Of a stretch of DNA of 64,000 nt, positions 45,808-58,440 are shown in pieces. Under the pieces are notes generated by a model, which saw only the letters and a program-made list of their open reading frames with translations, did no database searches and was not told the origin of the DNA. How positions within the stretch are numbered: the stretch's first letter is position 1; each line of letters begins with the position of its first letter. The position numbers and the translations under genes are program-made. Origin of the DNA: Dactylorhiza incarnata (taxonomy: Eukaryota > Streptophyta > Magnoliopsida > Asparagales > Orchidaceae); the NCBI GenBank assembly GCA_033032865.1, contig JAWHQI010000202.1, positions 558,001 to 622,000 of the forward strand, written 5' to 3'.

Positions 45808-46770
45808 CCATTTGCATAAACAACATCTGCCTCAAGGCAGTGCGCTAATGAACAGCACCTGCCTCAAGGCAGTGTGCTAATGAACAACACCTGCCTTAAG
45901 GCAGTGCGCTAATAAACAGCATCTGCCTCAAGGCAGTGCGCTAATGAACAGCACCTGTCTCAAGGCAGTGCGCTAATGAACAGCACCTGCCTCAAGGCAG
46001 TGCGCTAATGAACACACCTGCCTCCACGCAGTGCGCTAATGAACAGCACCTGCCTCAAGGCAGTGCGCTAATGAACAGCACCTGCCTCAAGGCAGTGCGC
46101 TAATGAACAGCACCTGCCTCCAGGCAGTGCGCTAATGAGCAGCACCTGCCTCAAGGCAGTGCGCTAATCAACAGCACCTGCCTCCAGGCAGTGCACTAAT
46201 GAACAACACCTGCCTCAAAGCAGTGCGCTAATGAACAGCACCTGCCTCAAGGCAGTGCGCTAATGAACAGCACCTGCCTCCAGGCAGTGCGCTAATGAAC
46301 AGCACCTGCCTCAAGGCAGTGCGCTAATGAATAGCACCTGCCTCCAAACAGTGCGCTAATGAACAGCACCTGCCTCAAGGCAGTGCGCTAATGGACAGCA
46401 CCTGCCTCAAGGATGTGCGCTAATGAACAACACCTGCCTCAAGGCAGTGCGCTAATGAACAGCACTTGCCTCCAGGCAGTGCGCTAATGAACAGCACCTG
46501 CCTCAAGGCAGTGCACTAATGAACAGCACCTGCCTCCAGGCAGTGCGCTAATGAACAGCACCTGCCTCAAGGCAGTGCGCTAATGAACAGCACCTGCCTC
46601 CAGGCAGTGCGCTAATGCATAGCACCTGCCTCTAGGCACTGCGCTAATGAACAGCACCTGCCTCCAGGCAGGGCGCTAATGAACAGCACCTGCCTCCAGG
46701 CAGGGCGCTAATGAACAGCACCTGCCTCCAGGCAGCGCGCTAACGAACAGCAACCGCCTACGGGCAGCGC
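45808..46770. repeat. 32-bp minisatellite, about 30 copies
   Basis: Unit: GAACAGCACCTGCCTC then AAGGCAGTGCGCTAAT. Each unit contains CTGCCT-CA-AGGCAG, an inverted repeat with a 6-bp stem; variants such as CTGCCTCCAGGCAG keep it. Copies are adjacent with no unique spacers, which excludes a CRISPR array. Confidence 0.95.
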
Positions 46771-47203
46771 ACTCACAACAATCTCTCACTGTCGTCGATT
46801 GAAGGTTCACCCTTATCCACCGCAGTAAGGTCCCGACGTCGTAAGTGTTTGCCCCTCCCACGTTCGTACACGGTTTGAATACATATGCTCTTCACCGACC
46901 AAACCTATCTTCTACTATGTAAAAAGCCAGAAGCTCAGACTCATGCAAATCTATCTTCTACTATGTAAAAAGCCGCGAGCTCAGACTCCCGCAAATCTAT
47001 CTTCTATTATGTAAAAAACTGCGAGCTCAGACTCGCGCAAACTTATCTTCTATTATGTGAAAAACTGCGCACTCATCCTACAACAGCAATTCCTACCCAA
47101 GGCGCCACGAAGATAGCAATGATCGAAGCCGCCGAAGAAAAAAATCAAAACCTCCGAACTCCTCCACACAGTAACTCGGACTCCGAAGGTTTGGGGGGCT
47201 TAT
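46771..47203 (+). other. 3' end of element 5 internal region with a 46-bp repeat
   Basis: A unit starting CTATCTTCTACTATGTAAAAAGCC is repeated about 3.5 times at 46905-47075, spaced 46 bp. The stretch ends in the polypurine tract at about 47188-47203. No gene is seen. Confidence 0.8.
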
Positions 47204-48511
47204 GATGCGTACTCATACAAGATTCTCATTCATACAAGTCAAGGAGGTGGTTATTCCAAAGACCAACTAAGATGATAAGAGGGAAGTGGGAGAGTGGGCA
47301 AGCCCACTATCTCCGCCACCAACCGCCCGTGCAAGACCGCGTACGATCGCCGCATCCGAATGCTACAGCACCGCGCAAAGCAGGACCACGCGCTGTAGCG
47401 CCCGCGGCAAGCGCGGCGCTACCGCGCGGTTGTGTCGAGCCTCCCTTGAGGGGTGCGACCTAACCGCACCCCTCTTGGGGTGCGGCCAGGCCGCACCCCC
47501 CTCTTGGGGTGCGGCCAGCCCGCACCCCTCTTGGGGTGCGGCTAGGATGCATCCCCCTCTTGGGGTACGGCTAGGCCGCACCCCCTCTTGGGGTGCGGCC
47601 AGCCCGCACCCCCTCTTGGGGGGCGGCCAGCCCGCACCCCTCTTGGGGTGCGGCCAGCCCGCACCCCTCTTCGGGTGCGGCCAGCCCGCACCCCCTCTTG
47701 GGGTGCTGCCAGCCCGCACCCCTCTTGGGGTGCGGCCAGGCCGCACCCCCTTCTTGGGGTGCGTGCTGTAGTAAGGCCGCACCCCCTCTTAGGGTGCGGC
47801 CAGACCGCATCCCTCTTAGGGTACGGCCCGGGCACACCCCCCTTTGGGGTGCAGTCGAGCCGCTCTCCCCCATAGCAAGGTTGGGGTGATTCCCCCCTCT
47901 TCCGGCTCGCCGCCCGCTTTTCGGGCTCTGGATTCTGTTCGGAGCAATTCCCCGTTCGTTGCGCGCTCAGAACACTTCTGAGCGCGCTCAGAGCACTTTC
48001 GCATTTTGGGCACACTCACTTTTTGTCTTTCTGACTTCTCACATTTTGTCTTTCTGGCATGCTCACTTTTTGTCTTTCCAGCTTCTCAGATTTCAGGAAC
48101 AGCTTGTCGCATTTTTCGCCTCCAACAAAACTGCCCGAAATGCCTGAGCTGCCCGAGGGGCAAGATGGTCAATTACAAAAAATGGCGATCCATGTGCTCT
48201 GAACCGGAAAATATGATTCGTCCGCCAGGTGGTTACGGTGGTTACAACGGCAAAATTACCGGGCTACCCCCGACCAAAACTATAAAAGGAGCCTCAGGGC
48301 TTCATTTGAAAGGACTTTGCCTTCTGGACCCGGGAGAGCTTCTTGCAGACTTTCGCGGAATTCTCCTTCGGACTCGAAGATTTCCTTCTTCCCGAAAGCC
48401 AACTCAGCGCGCTCACTTTTGTTCTCCAGGGCGTTCTCACTTTTGTTCTCCACCTTTCTCATAAGGAGAAAGGACTTAGTTTTTCTGGAGGTGGTCTGTC
48501 ACCTTCAGAAT

Positions 48512-48582
<71 letters not shown>

Positions 48583-48838
48583 ATCTCTATTATTGTAACG
48601 AACAGCGGCCTGTCGCGCTCGACTTCTAAGTCTATAATTGTAACCCCACAAAAGATAGTGGAAGTTTGGTCGGCACAGCTCCGGCCACGTGGTTTTTTAC
48701 CCTTTCCGGGTTTTCCACGCTAAAAAGTCTCAGTGTAATCAACGAATCTCAAATTGACTGTTTGTGCGCTTGGTTCTCTCCCGAGCTAAGGTGGTTCAAG
48801 TAAACCGGTCTACCAAGAGCCCTAAGCGACCCGCAACA
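47204..48838 (+). repeat. Element 5 right LTR (3' LTR)
   Basis: Same ends and architecture as the left LTR, including the hairpin array (47448-47865), TATA box and (CT)n. The hairpin array has slightly fewer units, which accounts for most of the length difference. Confidence 0.9.
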
Positions 48839-50523
48839 ACCCTCATTTTAGAGGATACTTGTTGATTTCTTATTAGAGTGAACAAAAGAGCTTTTGGAGG
48901 CTCTTTAATAATTTACACAGCAGTTATATTGCTGGTTGTCTTTTAAATTTTATGTATTTATCTTTAATAATGAGTTTAAAGGCATTTTGAGGCCTGTAAA
49001 ACTTCCAAACAGCAATAAGGTTTGCTGGTTGGACTTTAAATGCATGGGTACTCATAATATATTATTACTGTTGTTGCACTTCAATAATTAAGTATAATAG
49101 ATTTTTAAGACTTAGAAACTTCCAAACAGCAATATAGTTTGCTGGTTGGTCTTTTGATTTCTTGAATATCACATTTAATGAGTTCTCCAAAGCTTAAGAA
49201 ACTCCCAACAAGCAGTGGGGTTGCTGATTGGTAATTTTTTTATCATGAAAATAGCTTTATCTTAAATTTAATAGGCATTCAGGGCTTGAGTAGCTTTCAA
49301 TCAGCACTAAAGGTTGCTAACTAACCTCTTAATTAAAATAGAATTACTCATTTAGTAGACTCCCAAAAGCATCACATAAATTAGGAACTTAGAAGGTTTG
49401 GAAACCTCATGAATATTACATGACATTTATATAAAATCATTGTATCTTTCATGATCCAATACTTCTTTCTAAACATGCTGATACTCCAATGATTAGGAAG
49501 AGACATTAACATCAATCTAAAATTTACAATTTAACTTTGGTATAAAATTCATCGTAATGATTTTGTAATTCTATCTTTAGATTCACGTTCATCGACTAAA
49601 CAAAAGGAAATCCATATATTCGATTACACATTTCATTTACAGATTTTGATCTAAGAAATCACAACCCTAAAATAGAACTTAACACTTCAAAAGTAAACTC
49701 TTTATCAAGTGAGAATCAACACTTTAGGAGCAAGAACGTATCAATTTTAGGTTTCATATAGGTTCCTAAAATAATTAGAAATTAGGGTAAGAAGAGAATC
49801 TCACCTCATTATCCATAGGGGTCTTCCCCTTCCTTGCATAAGTCCTAGAATCCATGTAAGAAGCCTTGGATGCAAGAAGAAAACAAGGAGGCTTCATAAT
49901 AGAGCTAGGGTAAGAAGTGGGTTCACTGTTTTGGGTAAAGGAACTTACCAAAAAGGAAATGGTGGCCTTAAAATGACATGGAGAAGCTTGGAGTAACTCG
50001 GTCGCCGCTCGTGAGGGTGTCTCCAGGCGTCGTCGAGCGGAATAGGGAGCGGGAGGCGCTTACACACAGTCGTCGGGTGTGTTGCAGGTCATCGGGCGTC
50101 TTCCACGCGTGAACCGAGAGAAAAATAAGAAGTGGGTTTCGGTTTGGCGTGAAGACTTGGACCGGCTGGGCTGGGTTTATACGGGAGGAGGGTTTAGGTA
50201 GATTAATTTTATAATAAATCTATGAAATAGAAATTTAATTGAAATCTATGAAAATATATCTCCTTCTCTATAAATATACTTCCTAATCCTTAGTTATAAC
50301 TCAAAATTTCTGAAATTTCCTATTTAATAAATACAAAAATTATTAGTTCCTAATAATTTCTTTATTAAACTTAATACCTACATAATTTAATTGCGTACAA
50401 TTTCCCAATAAAGTACTTTTATCATAATTTATACATGTCGTTTTCATAATAGGACGGATTCTTATGTAATAAATTAGTACGTATAGGGCTTACCTGGTGT
50501 GACGACATTTTCAGGATGTCACA

Positions 50524-50537
50524 AATCTCCCCTCCTT
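50524..50537 (-). promoter_or_regulatory. Polypurine tract of element 4
   Basis: On the minus strand AAGGAGGGGAGATT abuts the 3' LTR end. Confidence 0.8.
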
Positions 50538-50599
50538 ATTGAATTTTCATCCTCGAAAATTAAGCTTCAAAATCTTCAAAATCTTCAAGAAGGATAGTC

Positions 50600-53500
50600 C
50601 CTCCTCATAACATCTTCTTTTTCCCAAGTTGCCTCCTGTTGAGTTCTACCATTTCACCAAATTTTAACATAATTCACTACTCTGTTCCGTAACTACTTAC
50701 TTCGTTGATCAATAATCTTCAATGGTTGAGTTGGACTGGAAAGATCTGCATCCACCTGTATTTCTGAGATTGACACAATTTTATCTGGATCTGATATAAA
50801 TTTTCTGAGTGTGGAGACATGAAATACACTATGCAATCCACTCAATTCTTTAGGCAGTGTCAGTTTATATGCTACTGGACCAATTCTTTCTAAAATTTTA
50901 AAAGGACCTACAAAACAGGGGCTCAACTTGCCCAAACTTTTTATTCTGGTTGTACTGCGAAATGGTTTGATCTTTAAGCAGACTTTATCTCCTACTGAAA
51001 ACTCCACTTTTCTATGCTTGGCAATATAATATTTTCTGTCTATCATGCGCTGTTTTTAGCCTTTCTTGAATAATTTTCAAATTTTTACTAATGTCATCCG
51101 CAAATGATCTATCCATCAGTACTGTATCTTCTCTTTCTCCCCAACGTAAAAGTGTTCTGCATCTCCTTCCATAAAGTGCTTCAAAAGGAGCCATTTTGAT
51201 ACTTGATTGGAAACTATTGTTATAAGAAAACTCTATTAGAGGGAGATGATCTCACATGATCCTCCAAAGTCAAAGACACATCCTCAAAAGATCTTCTAAG
51301 ATTTGGATAGTTCTTTTTGATTGACCATCTATCTATGGATGAAAGGTTGTGCTATAATTTAATTTGGTACCCAAGAGCTTATAAATTAATCTCCATTCTT
51401 TTGCAGTAAATCTTCCATCTCTATCTGACACAATTGTTTTCGGGACTCCAAGAACTCTGACAATTTCCCGTATGTACCGCGGTGCTAGAACCTCTCCTGA
51501 ATCAGTGCGTTTGTTTGGCAAAAAGTGTGCTGATTTTGTGAGTCTGACAACAATCACCCAAATGGAATCGTGTCCTTTATAATTTCTGGGTAAACCATGC
51601 ACAAAATCCATTGCTATGTCATCCCACTTCCATTCATAAATGTGTAACAATTGTAATAATCCACCGGGCCTTTTGTGTTCTCCTTTAACAACTTAATTGA
51701 CATGTGTGGCACTTGGCGATAAATTGAACAATATCATTTTTCATATGAGGCCATAAAAAATGTTGTTTCAAATCTTGATACATTTTTGTACTGCCGGGAT
51801 GAATTAAGTATCCTGACTGATGTGATTCTTGTAAAATTTTCTCTCGGATTTTCCACACTTCTGGAACACAATCTCGTCCTTTAAAGATAACGAGTCCATC
51901 CTTATAAGAGAAATCTTTTGATTTTCCTTCATTAAAAGTTTGATCATCTTTAATAAGAATGTATCAGTACTGGTTGCTGATTTGATTTGGTCTTTAATCG
52001 TATACTGTATTTCCATATAGCAACATATAGCTTTGTCTACTTCTTCTGTTGAGCTGACCACGATTATTTCAAGTTTCTCAAGTTCAACTAATAATTCCTT
52101 TTGTTGAGTAATTATCCAGGAACCTGTAACTGTATTTTTTCTGCTTAAAGCATCTGCCACAACATTGCCTTTACCAGGATGATACTGAATGTCTAAATCA
52201 TAGTCTTTTATCAACTCTAACCAGTGTCGCTGCCTTATGTTCAATTCCTTCTGATTAAAAATATATTTAAGACTTTTATGATCCGTAAAGATTTCACATT
52301 TCACTCCATAAAGATAGTGCCTCCAGTTTTTGAGAGCAAAAATTATAGCTGCGAGTTCTAAATCATGACTGGGATAATTCTTTTCACAGTCTTTTAGTTG
52401 TCGAGAAGCATATGCTATAACTTTTCCATTTTTCATTAAAACGCACCCAAGGCCTTTCAATGATGCATCACTGAATATTTGGAAACTGCCTGATCCATAG
52501 GGCATTACTAAAACTGGGGCTGTTGTAAGCCCCATCTTAAGTTCTGAAAAAGCTTCTGCACACTCTTGATTCCAAGAAAAACGAACTCCCTTGCGAGTTA
52601 ATGTAGTCATTGGCAGAGCTATTTTAGAAAACCCTTCAACAAACCTCATGTAATAGTTGGCCAAACCTAGAAAACTTCTTATCTCTGTTACAGAGGTAGG
52701 CCTCGACCAATTCTGAATGGCTTCAATCTTTTGCGGGTCTACTGATAATCCTTCTTTATTAATAACATGTCCAAGAAAAGACACTTCTTCCAACTAGAAT
52801 TTACATTTAGAATATTTGGCATAAAGTTCAGAAGTTGTAAAACAGATCGTAAGTGTGATGCATGTTCAGTTTTACCTTTAGAATAAATCAAGATGTCATC
52901 AATAAAAATAATGACATATTTGTCTAAATATTCCTTGAACACTCGGTTCATAAGATCCATGAAGAGTGCTGGTGCATTTGTCAAACCAAAGGGCATCACA
53001 GTAAATTCAAAATGACCATACCTTGTGCTGAAGGTTGTTTTAGAAATATCTTCCTCCTTAATACCCAGTTGATGGTATCCTGATCTTAAATCTATCTTAG
53101 AAAATATTAAAGCTCCTTCTAGTTGGTCAAAAAATCATCAATCCTTGGTAGTGGATATTTATTTTTGATTGTCAATTTGTTGAGTTCTTGATAGTCAATG
53201 CAAAGACGCATACGACCATCTTTCTTTTTAAATAACAAAACTGGATCTCCCCATGAAGATGAACTAGGTCGAATAAATTTCTTATCAAGAAGCTCTTGCA
53301 ATTGAATCTTTAGTTCTGCTAGCTCTTTAGGAGCCATTCTAAATGGGGTTCTAGCAACAGGTTGAGCTCCTGGTATGAGGTTAATAGAAAATTCAACTTC
53401 TCTTTTTGGAGGAGTGTCTGACAGTTCTTCAGGAAAAACTTCTAAGTATTCTGAAACGACTGACACATCTTTTATTTGAATTTCCGTCTTACTTTCTCCT

Positions 53501-53835
53501 TTGATCATTAGAAGGAAAGAATCTCGTCCCTTCTAGATTTGTTTAATTGCTTTTAAGGAAGAAATGAGAACATTAGAGACACCTGTAATGCCTCTGAAAA
53601 TAATTTATTGGCCTTGATTTTTGATACTAACTTCCTTTTTTGACAATGGATGGAAGCATTAGTAAGTGACAACCAATCCATTCCTAAGATTATATAAAGT
53701 TCCCCCAAGGGCAAGATTGCTGCATCGAGGTTTAATTCATGACCTTCTAATGATAACTTGATCGTACATCTTAAATTTGTTGTAGTAATTGTATTATTGG
53801 GCATCACTACATTGAGAGCTGGAGCGGTTTTATAC
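50600..53835 (-). pseudogene. Decayed Pol of element 4 (protease to integrase)
   Basis: Fragments in several frames, in order on the minus strand: end of protease (53807-53553, LGELYIILGMDWL); RT N-terminal half (53508-53119, [13 protein letters not shown]); RT catalytic part (52999-52739, [11 protein letters not shown]); RT end, RNase H ([22 protein letters not shown]) and integrase zinc region (52793-51804); integrase core (51650-51333, MDFVHGLP and VSDRDGRF); and the tail with FVGPFKILERIG (51046-50693). The frame continues past stops to about 50603 with EATWEKEDVM, the chromovirus-type end. At least eight stops or shifts interrupt it. Confidence 0.85.
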
Positions 53836-55091
53836 GGATGTAATCATGATGTTCTTACCAATTTCTCAGACATAAAGGAATGCGAAGCACCAATGTCAAA
53901 AAGAATTTTAGCATTGTGTGAAGATGTATAAGCAATACATGTAACCACTATATCATCTTCCTTTGCCTCCTGATGCCCAAGAGAAAACACCCTTGGTTTA
54001 ACTGCCACATCTGGAAGAGGGGCCTGAGAAACTACAGATTCTGCCATCTTTCCTTTCTCCTGATCACTAGTGGAGCCAATACAAAACATTTTCTGCGGAG
54101 GTGGCCCTGATGATCGATTTTCCTTAGTCTTTTGAGAAGCATTAGGATAGGCATTAGCCATGTGTCCTGGTTGTCTATATTTATAACAAACACCAGATCC
54201 TATGAGATATTCTCTAGATTGTCTTTTATTACATTTCTTACAAGGCGTTGGACCCGTACCTTTCTGATTACTTTTACTGCCAGACTGTACTTGTGAAGTC
54301 GATTGCGTACTCTTTGGCTGCTTCCACTTGGACCCAGAAGAAGACCCAGATCCTTGATTTTTACTGCCCTGAGATGGGCCAAGAAACTTCCTCTTTTTGA
54401 AATCTCTTTTTCTCTGAATTTTTTCTTCATCTTTCTCCAACATTTTTGCTACTTCCACCATTTCATCATACTTAGAGATTCGCATAGGGATCAAGAGATG
54501 ACGAAGGAGTCTTTAAGTCCTTTTAAGAAGTGATAACACCTCTCTCCTTCTGAATCAACGAGATTCTCTGCATAAAATGCTAGATGGGAAAACTCTTCCT
54601 CATACTGAAGAACTGAATTGTTGCCCTAAAATAATCTGAGGAATTTCTCCTGCATTTCCCTCTTTGCTGAGAGGGGCACAAACTAATTAGTGAACTCCTG
54701 AACGAATTCCTTCCAAGTAATTGTCGATACTTCCCTACCAACAAATTTTCCTTGAAGAAGTCTCTTCCACCATCTTTTAGCTTCTCCTTCAAGCATGAAG
54801 GTTGCTAACGCTACTATTCTCTCGGGAGGACACATCATAGTGTCGAGGATTTCTTCAATCCGGGTAATCCATTCTTCCGTCTCCAGGGGTGGAACCCCTC
54901 CTCGGAAAGATGTTGGTCTGAAGTCCTGAAATTGCTTGATAAAGCGTTCCATATGTACTCCTTCAGTTAATGGGGTGATTCGTTAAATAACTGGAACTGG
55001 AATTGGAGCTGATCGGATAGCTTCAGCTACTTGAGTGAACACTCGAGTCAAATCATCTATTGATAGTCCTGCACCGCAGTAGCACTCTAGC
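53836..55091 (-). pseudogene. Decayed Gag of element 4, running into protease
   Basis: Minus-strand frames show an N-terminal Gag (DDLTRVFTQVAEAI upstream of a stop near 54986; MERFIKQFQDFRP...EEWITRIEEI, 54952-54683). Next comes EYEEEFSHLAFYAENLV, then a Ser/Gly/Gln-rich linker and one knuckle whose Cys residues are partly lost (CYKYRQPGHMANAY). The same frame (54494-53844) enters the protease as ILFDIGASHSF, where Ile replaces the catalytic Ser/Thr of D-(S/T)-G. No intron-like interval separates gag and protease here, unlike element 3. Confidence 0.75.
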
Positions 55092-55278
55092 TATTTTCCA
55101 ATATCACTTGTGGTGTATCCACACCCTCTACAGACTGTGGTGGAGTTATATGTTCTCGGACTTCTTGAAGAATGACGGAAATGCCTTTATTAGCACGTTG
55201 AATTATGCATTAATACTGACTTTAAGAATTAATTCCTATGGCTCTTTCGTGCTCACCTATTCTAGGACCCTAAACCTG
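55092..55278 (-). other. Leader of element 4
   Basis: Short stretch between gag and the primer-binding site. Its coding status is unclear. Confidence 0.4.
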
Positions 55279-55290
55279 GCTCTGATACCA
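55279..55290 (-). promoter_or_regulatory. Primer-binding site of element 4
   Basis: On the minus strand TGGTATCAGAGC, complementary to initiator-Met tRNA, lies 11 bases from the 5' LTR. Confidence 0.85.
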
Positions 55291-55301
55291 AAACTCTAAT
55301 C

Positions 55302-56972
55302 TGTAGCATCTAAAGAGGAAATCTTATTCTATCACACACGCAAGATAACATAAGCTGTTCATATGATTCTTAAAAATTTACTAAATAATATACATGTAAC
55401 TTAGTATTAATACACAGTGATTCCATACCCCATGAACACAAAGAGCCAACTACTACAACAATTTTTATTGTCATAAAACATGTTTCATACACAAAAGATT
55501 ACAATATTTGATTAACACTTGCAACTTACAACATGGTCGGAAGGCCACAAAACTTTTACGATAATATACATACTTCTGCTTAGGGTCTTGAAAGATTTAT
55601 ATCATCACGAACTTCAGGAGCATCTCCTAAGCCCTGGAAAAATAATAGAATGAAAGGGCGAGTATAACACATACCCAATGAGAAATTCTTTTTATTCTAA
55701 CTTCTATAATATTTTAGGATTACGTCTTCATGTTTAATTTTTTCTTAATATTACATTAAGTTTTTTTTCCTTTTTATTAATCTCTTACTTACATTTTATG
55801 GCTTAAATATTTCTTAAAACATTTCTTATAATTTCATGTTTGGTGAAATACCTTAGAAGTAAAATCCAAGATTTAACCCTTGTGGTTAAATGAGAGCTCT
55901 TATTAATTTTAGCATGATTTCTAAACTATGGTAAGGTGACTCTTACCTCTCTTGTTGGGCAATAACTATGGTGGGTAAAAACCTCACCGCCCGAGGGTTT
56001 AACCCCTCTGAAATAGTCATAACATGCTATGACCTATGGTGGAACTCTACCTAACTTTGACATGCTATAACCATGTTCTTATGGATTTACTTTTAAGTGC
56101 CTTCACCAGTAAGCTTACCTTTTTCTTAAACACTCTTAAGTTGTTAATATTTACCCTCATTTTAGAGGATACTTGTTGATTTCTTATTAGAGTGAACAAA
56201 AGAGCTTTCGGACACTCTTTAATAATTTACACAGCAGTTATATTGCTGGTTGTCTTTTAAATTTTATGTATTTATCTTTAATAATGAGTTTAAAGGCATT
56301 TTAAGGCTTGTAAAACTTCCAAACAGCAATAAGGTTTGCTGATTGGACTTTAAATGCATGGGTACTTCATAATATATTATTACTGTTGTTGGTTGGCTTA
56401 TAACATATGCATTTAACACTTCAATATTTAAGTATAATAGATTTTTAAGACTTAGAAACTTTCAAACAGGAATATAGTTTGCTGGTTGGTCTTTTGATTT
56501 CTTGAATATCATATTTAATGAGTTCTCTAAAGCTTAAGAAACTCCCAATCAGCAGTGGGGTTGCTGATTGGTAATTTTTTTTTATCATGAAAATAGCTAT
56601 ATCTTAAATTTAATAGGCATTCAGGGCTTGAGTTGTTTTCAATCAGCAGTAAAGGTTGTTAACTGACCTCTTAATTAAAATAGAATAACTCATTTAGTAG
56701 ACTCCCACAAGCATCACATAAATTAGGAACTTAGAAGGTTTGGAAACCTCATGAATATTACATGACATTTATATAAAATCCTTGTATCTTTCATGATCCA
56801 ATATTTTTTTCTAAACATACTAATACTCCAATGATTAGGGAGAGACATTAACATCAATCTAAAATATACCAATTTAACTTTGGTATAAAATTCATCGTAA
56901 TGACTTTGTAATTCTATCTTTAGATTCACGTTCATTAACTAAACAAAAGGAAATCCATATATTCGATTACAC
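55302..56972 (-). repeat. Element 4 right LTR, truncated
   Basis: Matches the left LTR up to GATTACAC, then stops at the inserted TGTTGCGGG. About 870 bp of the LTR are missing from the window. A 27-bp indel near 56388 distinguishes it from the left copy. Confidence 0.85.
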
Positions 56973-58440
56973 CTGTTGCGGGTCGCTTAGGGCTCTTGGT
57001 AGACCGGTTTACTTGAACTACCTTAGCTCGGGAGCGAACCAAGCGCGCAAACAGTCAATTTGAGATTCGTTGAGTACACTGAGACTTTTTAACGTGGAAA
57101 ACCCGAAAAGGGTAAAAAACCACGCGGTCGGAGCTGTGCCGACCAAACTTCACTATATTCTGGGGGTTACAATCTGGTACTTAGAACTCGAGCGTGACAG
57201 GCCACCTCTCGGAAAACCAAGTATTTCTCCTTCTGAGAATATTGGAGAACAAAAGTGAGAAGGCTACGGAGAACAAAAGTGAGAAGGCTCCGGAGAACAA
57301 AAGTGAGAAAGCTCCGGAGAACAGAAGTGAGAAGCTGCGTCGCCTTCCGAGACGAAGGAAATCTACAAGTACACGAAGGAGATCTTCAAGCGCCGAAGGA
57401 GAATTCCGCAAAAGTCTGCAAGGAGCTCCCCCGGGTGCAGAAGGCCAGGTCCTCTCAAATGAAGCCCTGGGGCTCCTTTTATAGCTTTGGCCAGGGGTAG
57501 TCCGGTAATTTCGCCGTTGTAACTTCCATAAATGCCTAGCGGACGAATCATATTTTCTGGTTCGGGGCACACGGATCGCCATTTTTCGTAAATGACCATC
57601 TTGCCCTTCGGGCAGTTCGGGCAGTTTTGTTGGAGGTGAAAAGGAGACAAGTTGTTCCTGAAATCTGAGAAACTGGAAAGATAAAAAGTGAGCATGCTGA
57701 AAAGATAAAATGTGAGCACGCTAAAAAGACAAAATGTGAGAAGTCAGAAAGACAAAAAGTGAGCTGAGCGCGCTCAGAAGCGTTCTGAGCGCGCAACGAA
57801 CGGAGAAGCAATTTAAGCGTGCTCAGAAGCATTCTGAGCGCGCGTGAGCGCGGAGGCGTTCTGAGCGCGCTCAAAAGTGTTCTGAGCGCGCGCGAGCGCG
57901 GGGGCGTTCTGAGCGCGCTCAGAAGTGTTCTAAGTGCGCGTGAGCGCGGGTACGGAGAAGTCGCGGTCGCACCCCAAAAATTGGGGGGGGGGGGGGGGGG
58001 GGGGGGAGGTTGTGCGGCTCGGCCGCACCCCTAGAGGGGTGCAGCGGCTTGGCCGCACCCCAAGAGGAGTGCGGCTGGGATGCACCCCAAGAGGGGTGCG
58101 GATGCGCCGCACCCCTTAAGGGGTGTGGTTCGGCCGCACCCCTTGAGGGGGGTTCGGCGCTACCGTGCATGCTAGCGCGCGGTAGCACCGCGCGGTACCT
58201 CCACGCATTTCGTGGTGGTAGCGCGCCCGCTACCGCGCGCGGTAGTGCCTGCAGTTGCGCACGGCACCGTCGCGCGCATGGTTGAGTGCGACACTGCGGT
58301 GCGTTCTGCGTGCGTCTTTGCACGGGCGGGTTGGCTGTGGACTGGGCGGCGGTTTCTTCAACTCGAGCGATTATACGTTGACCGTTGATCCCACCTCTCT
58401 TTAGTGGAGTTTTCTCTAGACGCACCCCAAGGCCTCTATG
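56973..58440 (-). repeat. Element 6: inverted LTR of the element 5 family
   Basis: Begins TGTTGCGGGTCGCTTAGGG, the reverse complement of the element 5 LTR end. It carries that LTR's features in reverse: the TATA box (57475-57484), GAACAAAAGTGAGAAGGCT repeats (about 57246-57325), TGAGCGCGCTCAGAA repeats (57770-57945) and a short hairpin array (58005-58155). A G24 run lies at 57983-58006. It is clearly diverged from element 5. The outer end (expected CGCATCA) is not recognisable, so it is truncated or disrupted by element 7. Whether it is a solo LTR or part of a whole element cannot be told. Confidence 0.7.

Larger units (their letters stand above)
42391..48838 (+). mobile_element. Element 5: Tat-lineage gypsy, gag-only, with minisatellites
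   Basis: LTRs of 1692 bp (42391-44082) and 1635 bp (47204-48838), TGATGCGTAC...CCGCAACA, flank a Tat Gag with no Pol. The site duplication is ACCAT/ACCCT (42386-42390, 48839-48843), one base apart; the empty site in the right LTR of element 4 reads ACCCT. The primer-binding site TTTGGCGCTGTCTGTGGG is the Tat/Athila type. Internal DNA after the Gag zinc motif consists of tandem repeats up to the polypurine tract (AGGTTTGGGGGGC). Confidence 0.85.
41530..50523 (-). repeat. Element 4 left LTR, split by element 5 (about 2.54 kb without it)
   Basis: Sequence 41530-42385 and 48839-50523 together match the right LTR 55302-56972 over its whole length. The right copy reads through the element 5 site without interruption (AATATTTACCCTCATTTT, about 56148-56165), which proves the later insertion. 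Short repeats with CAGCAAT...TTTGCTGGTTGG recur at about 48920-49320. Confidence 0.85.
41530..56972 (-). mobile_element. Element 4: old chromovirus, right LTR truncated in window
   Basis: The left LTR starts TGTAACATCTAAAG at 41530 and ends GATGTCACA at 50523, interrupted by element 5. The right LTR starts TGTAGCATCTAAAG at 55302 and is cut at 56972 by element 6. Between them lie a minus-strand gag and pol with many stops and frameshifts. The missing part of the right LTR (equivalent to 49652-50523) does not reappear before 64000 and may lie beyond the window. It is older than element 3, judging from coding decay and from hosting two insertions. Confidence 0.8.

Noticed and set aside
45808..46770. 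Regular 32-bp repeats resembling a CRISPR array
   Set aside because: Units are directly adjacent, with no unique spacers, in a plant retrotransposon; it is a minisatellite.
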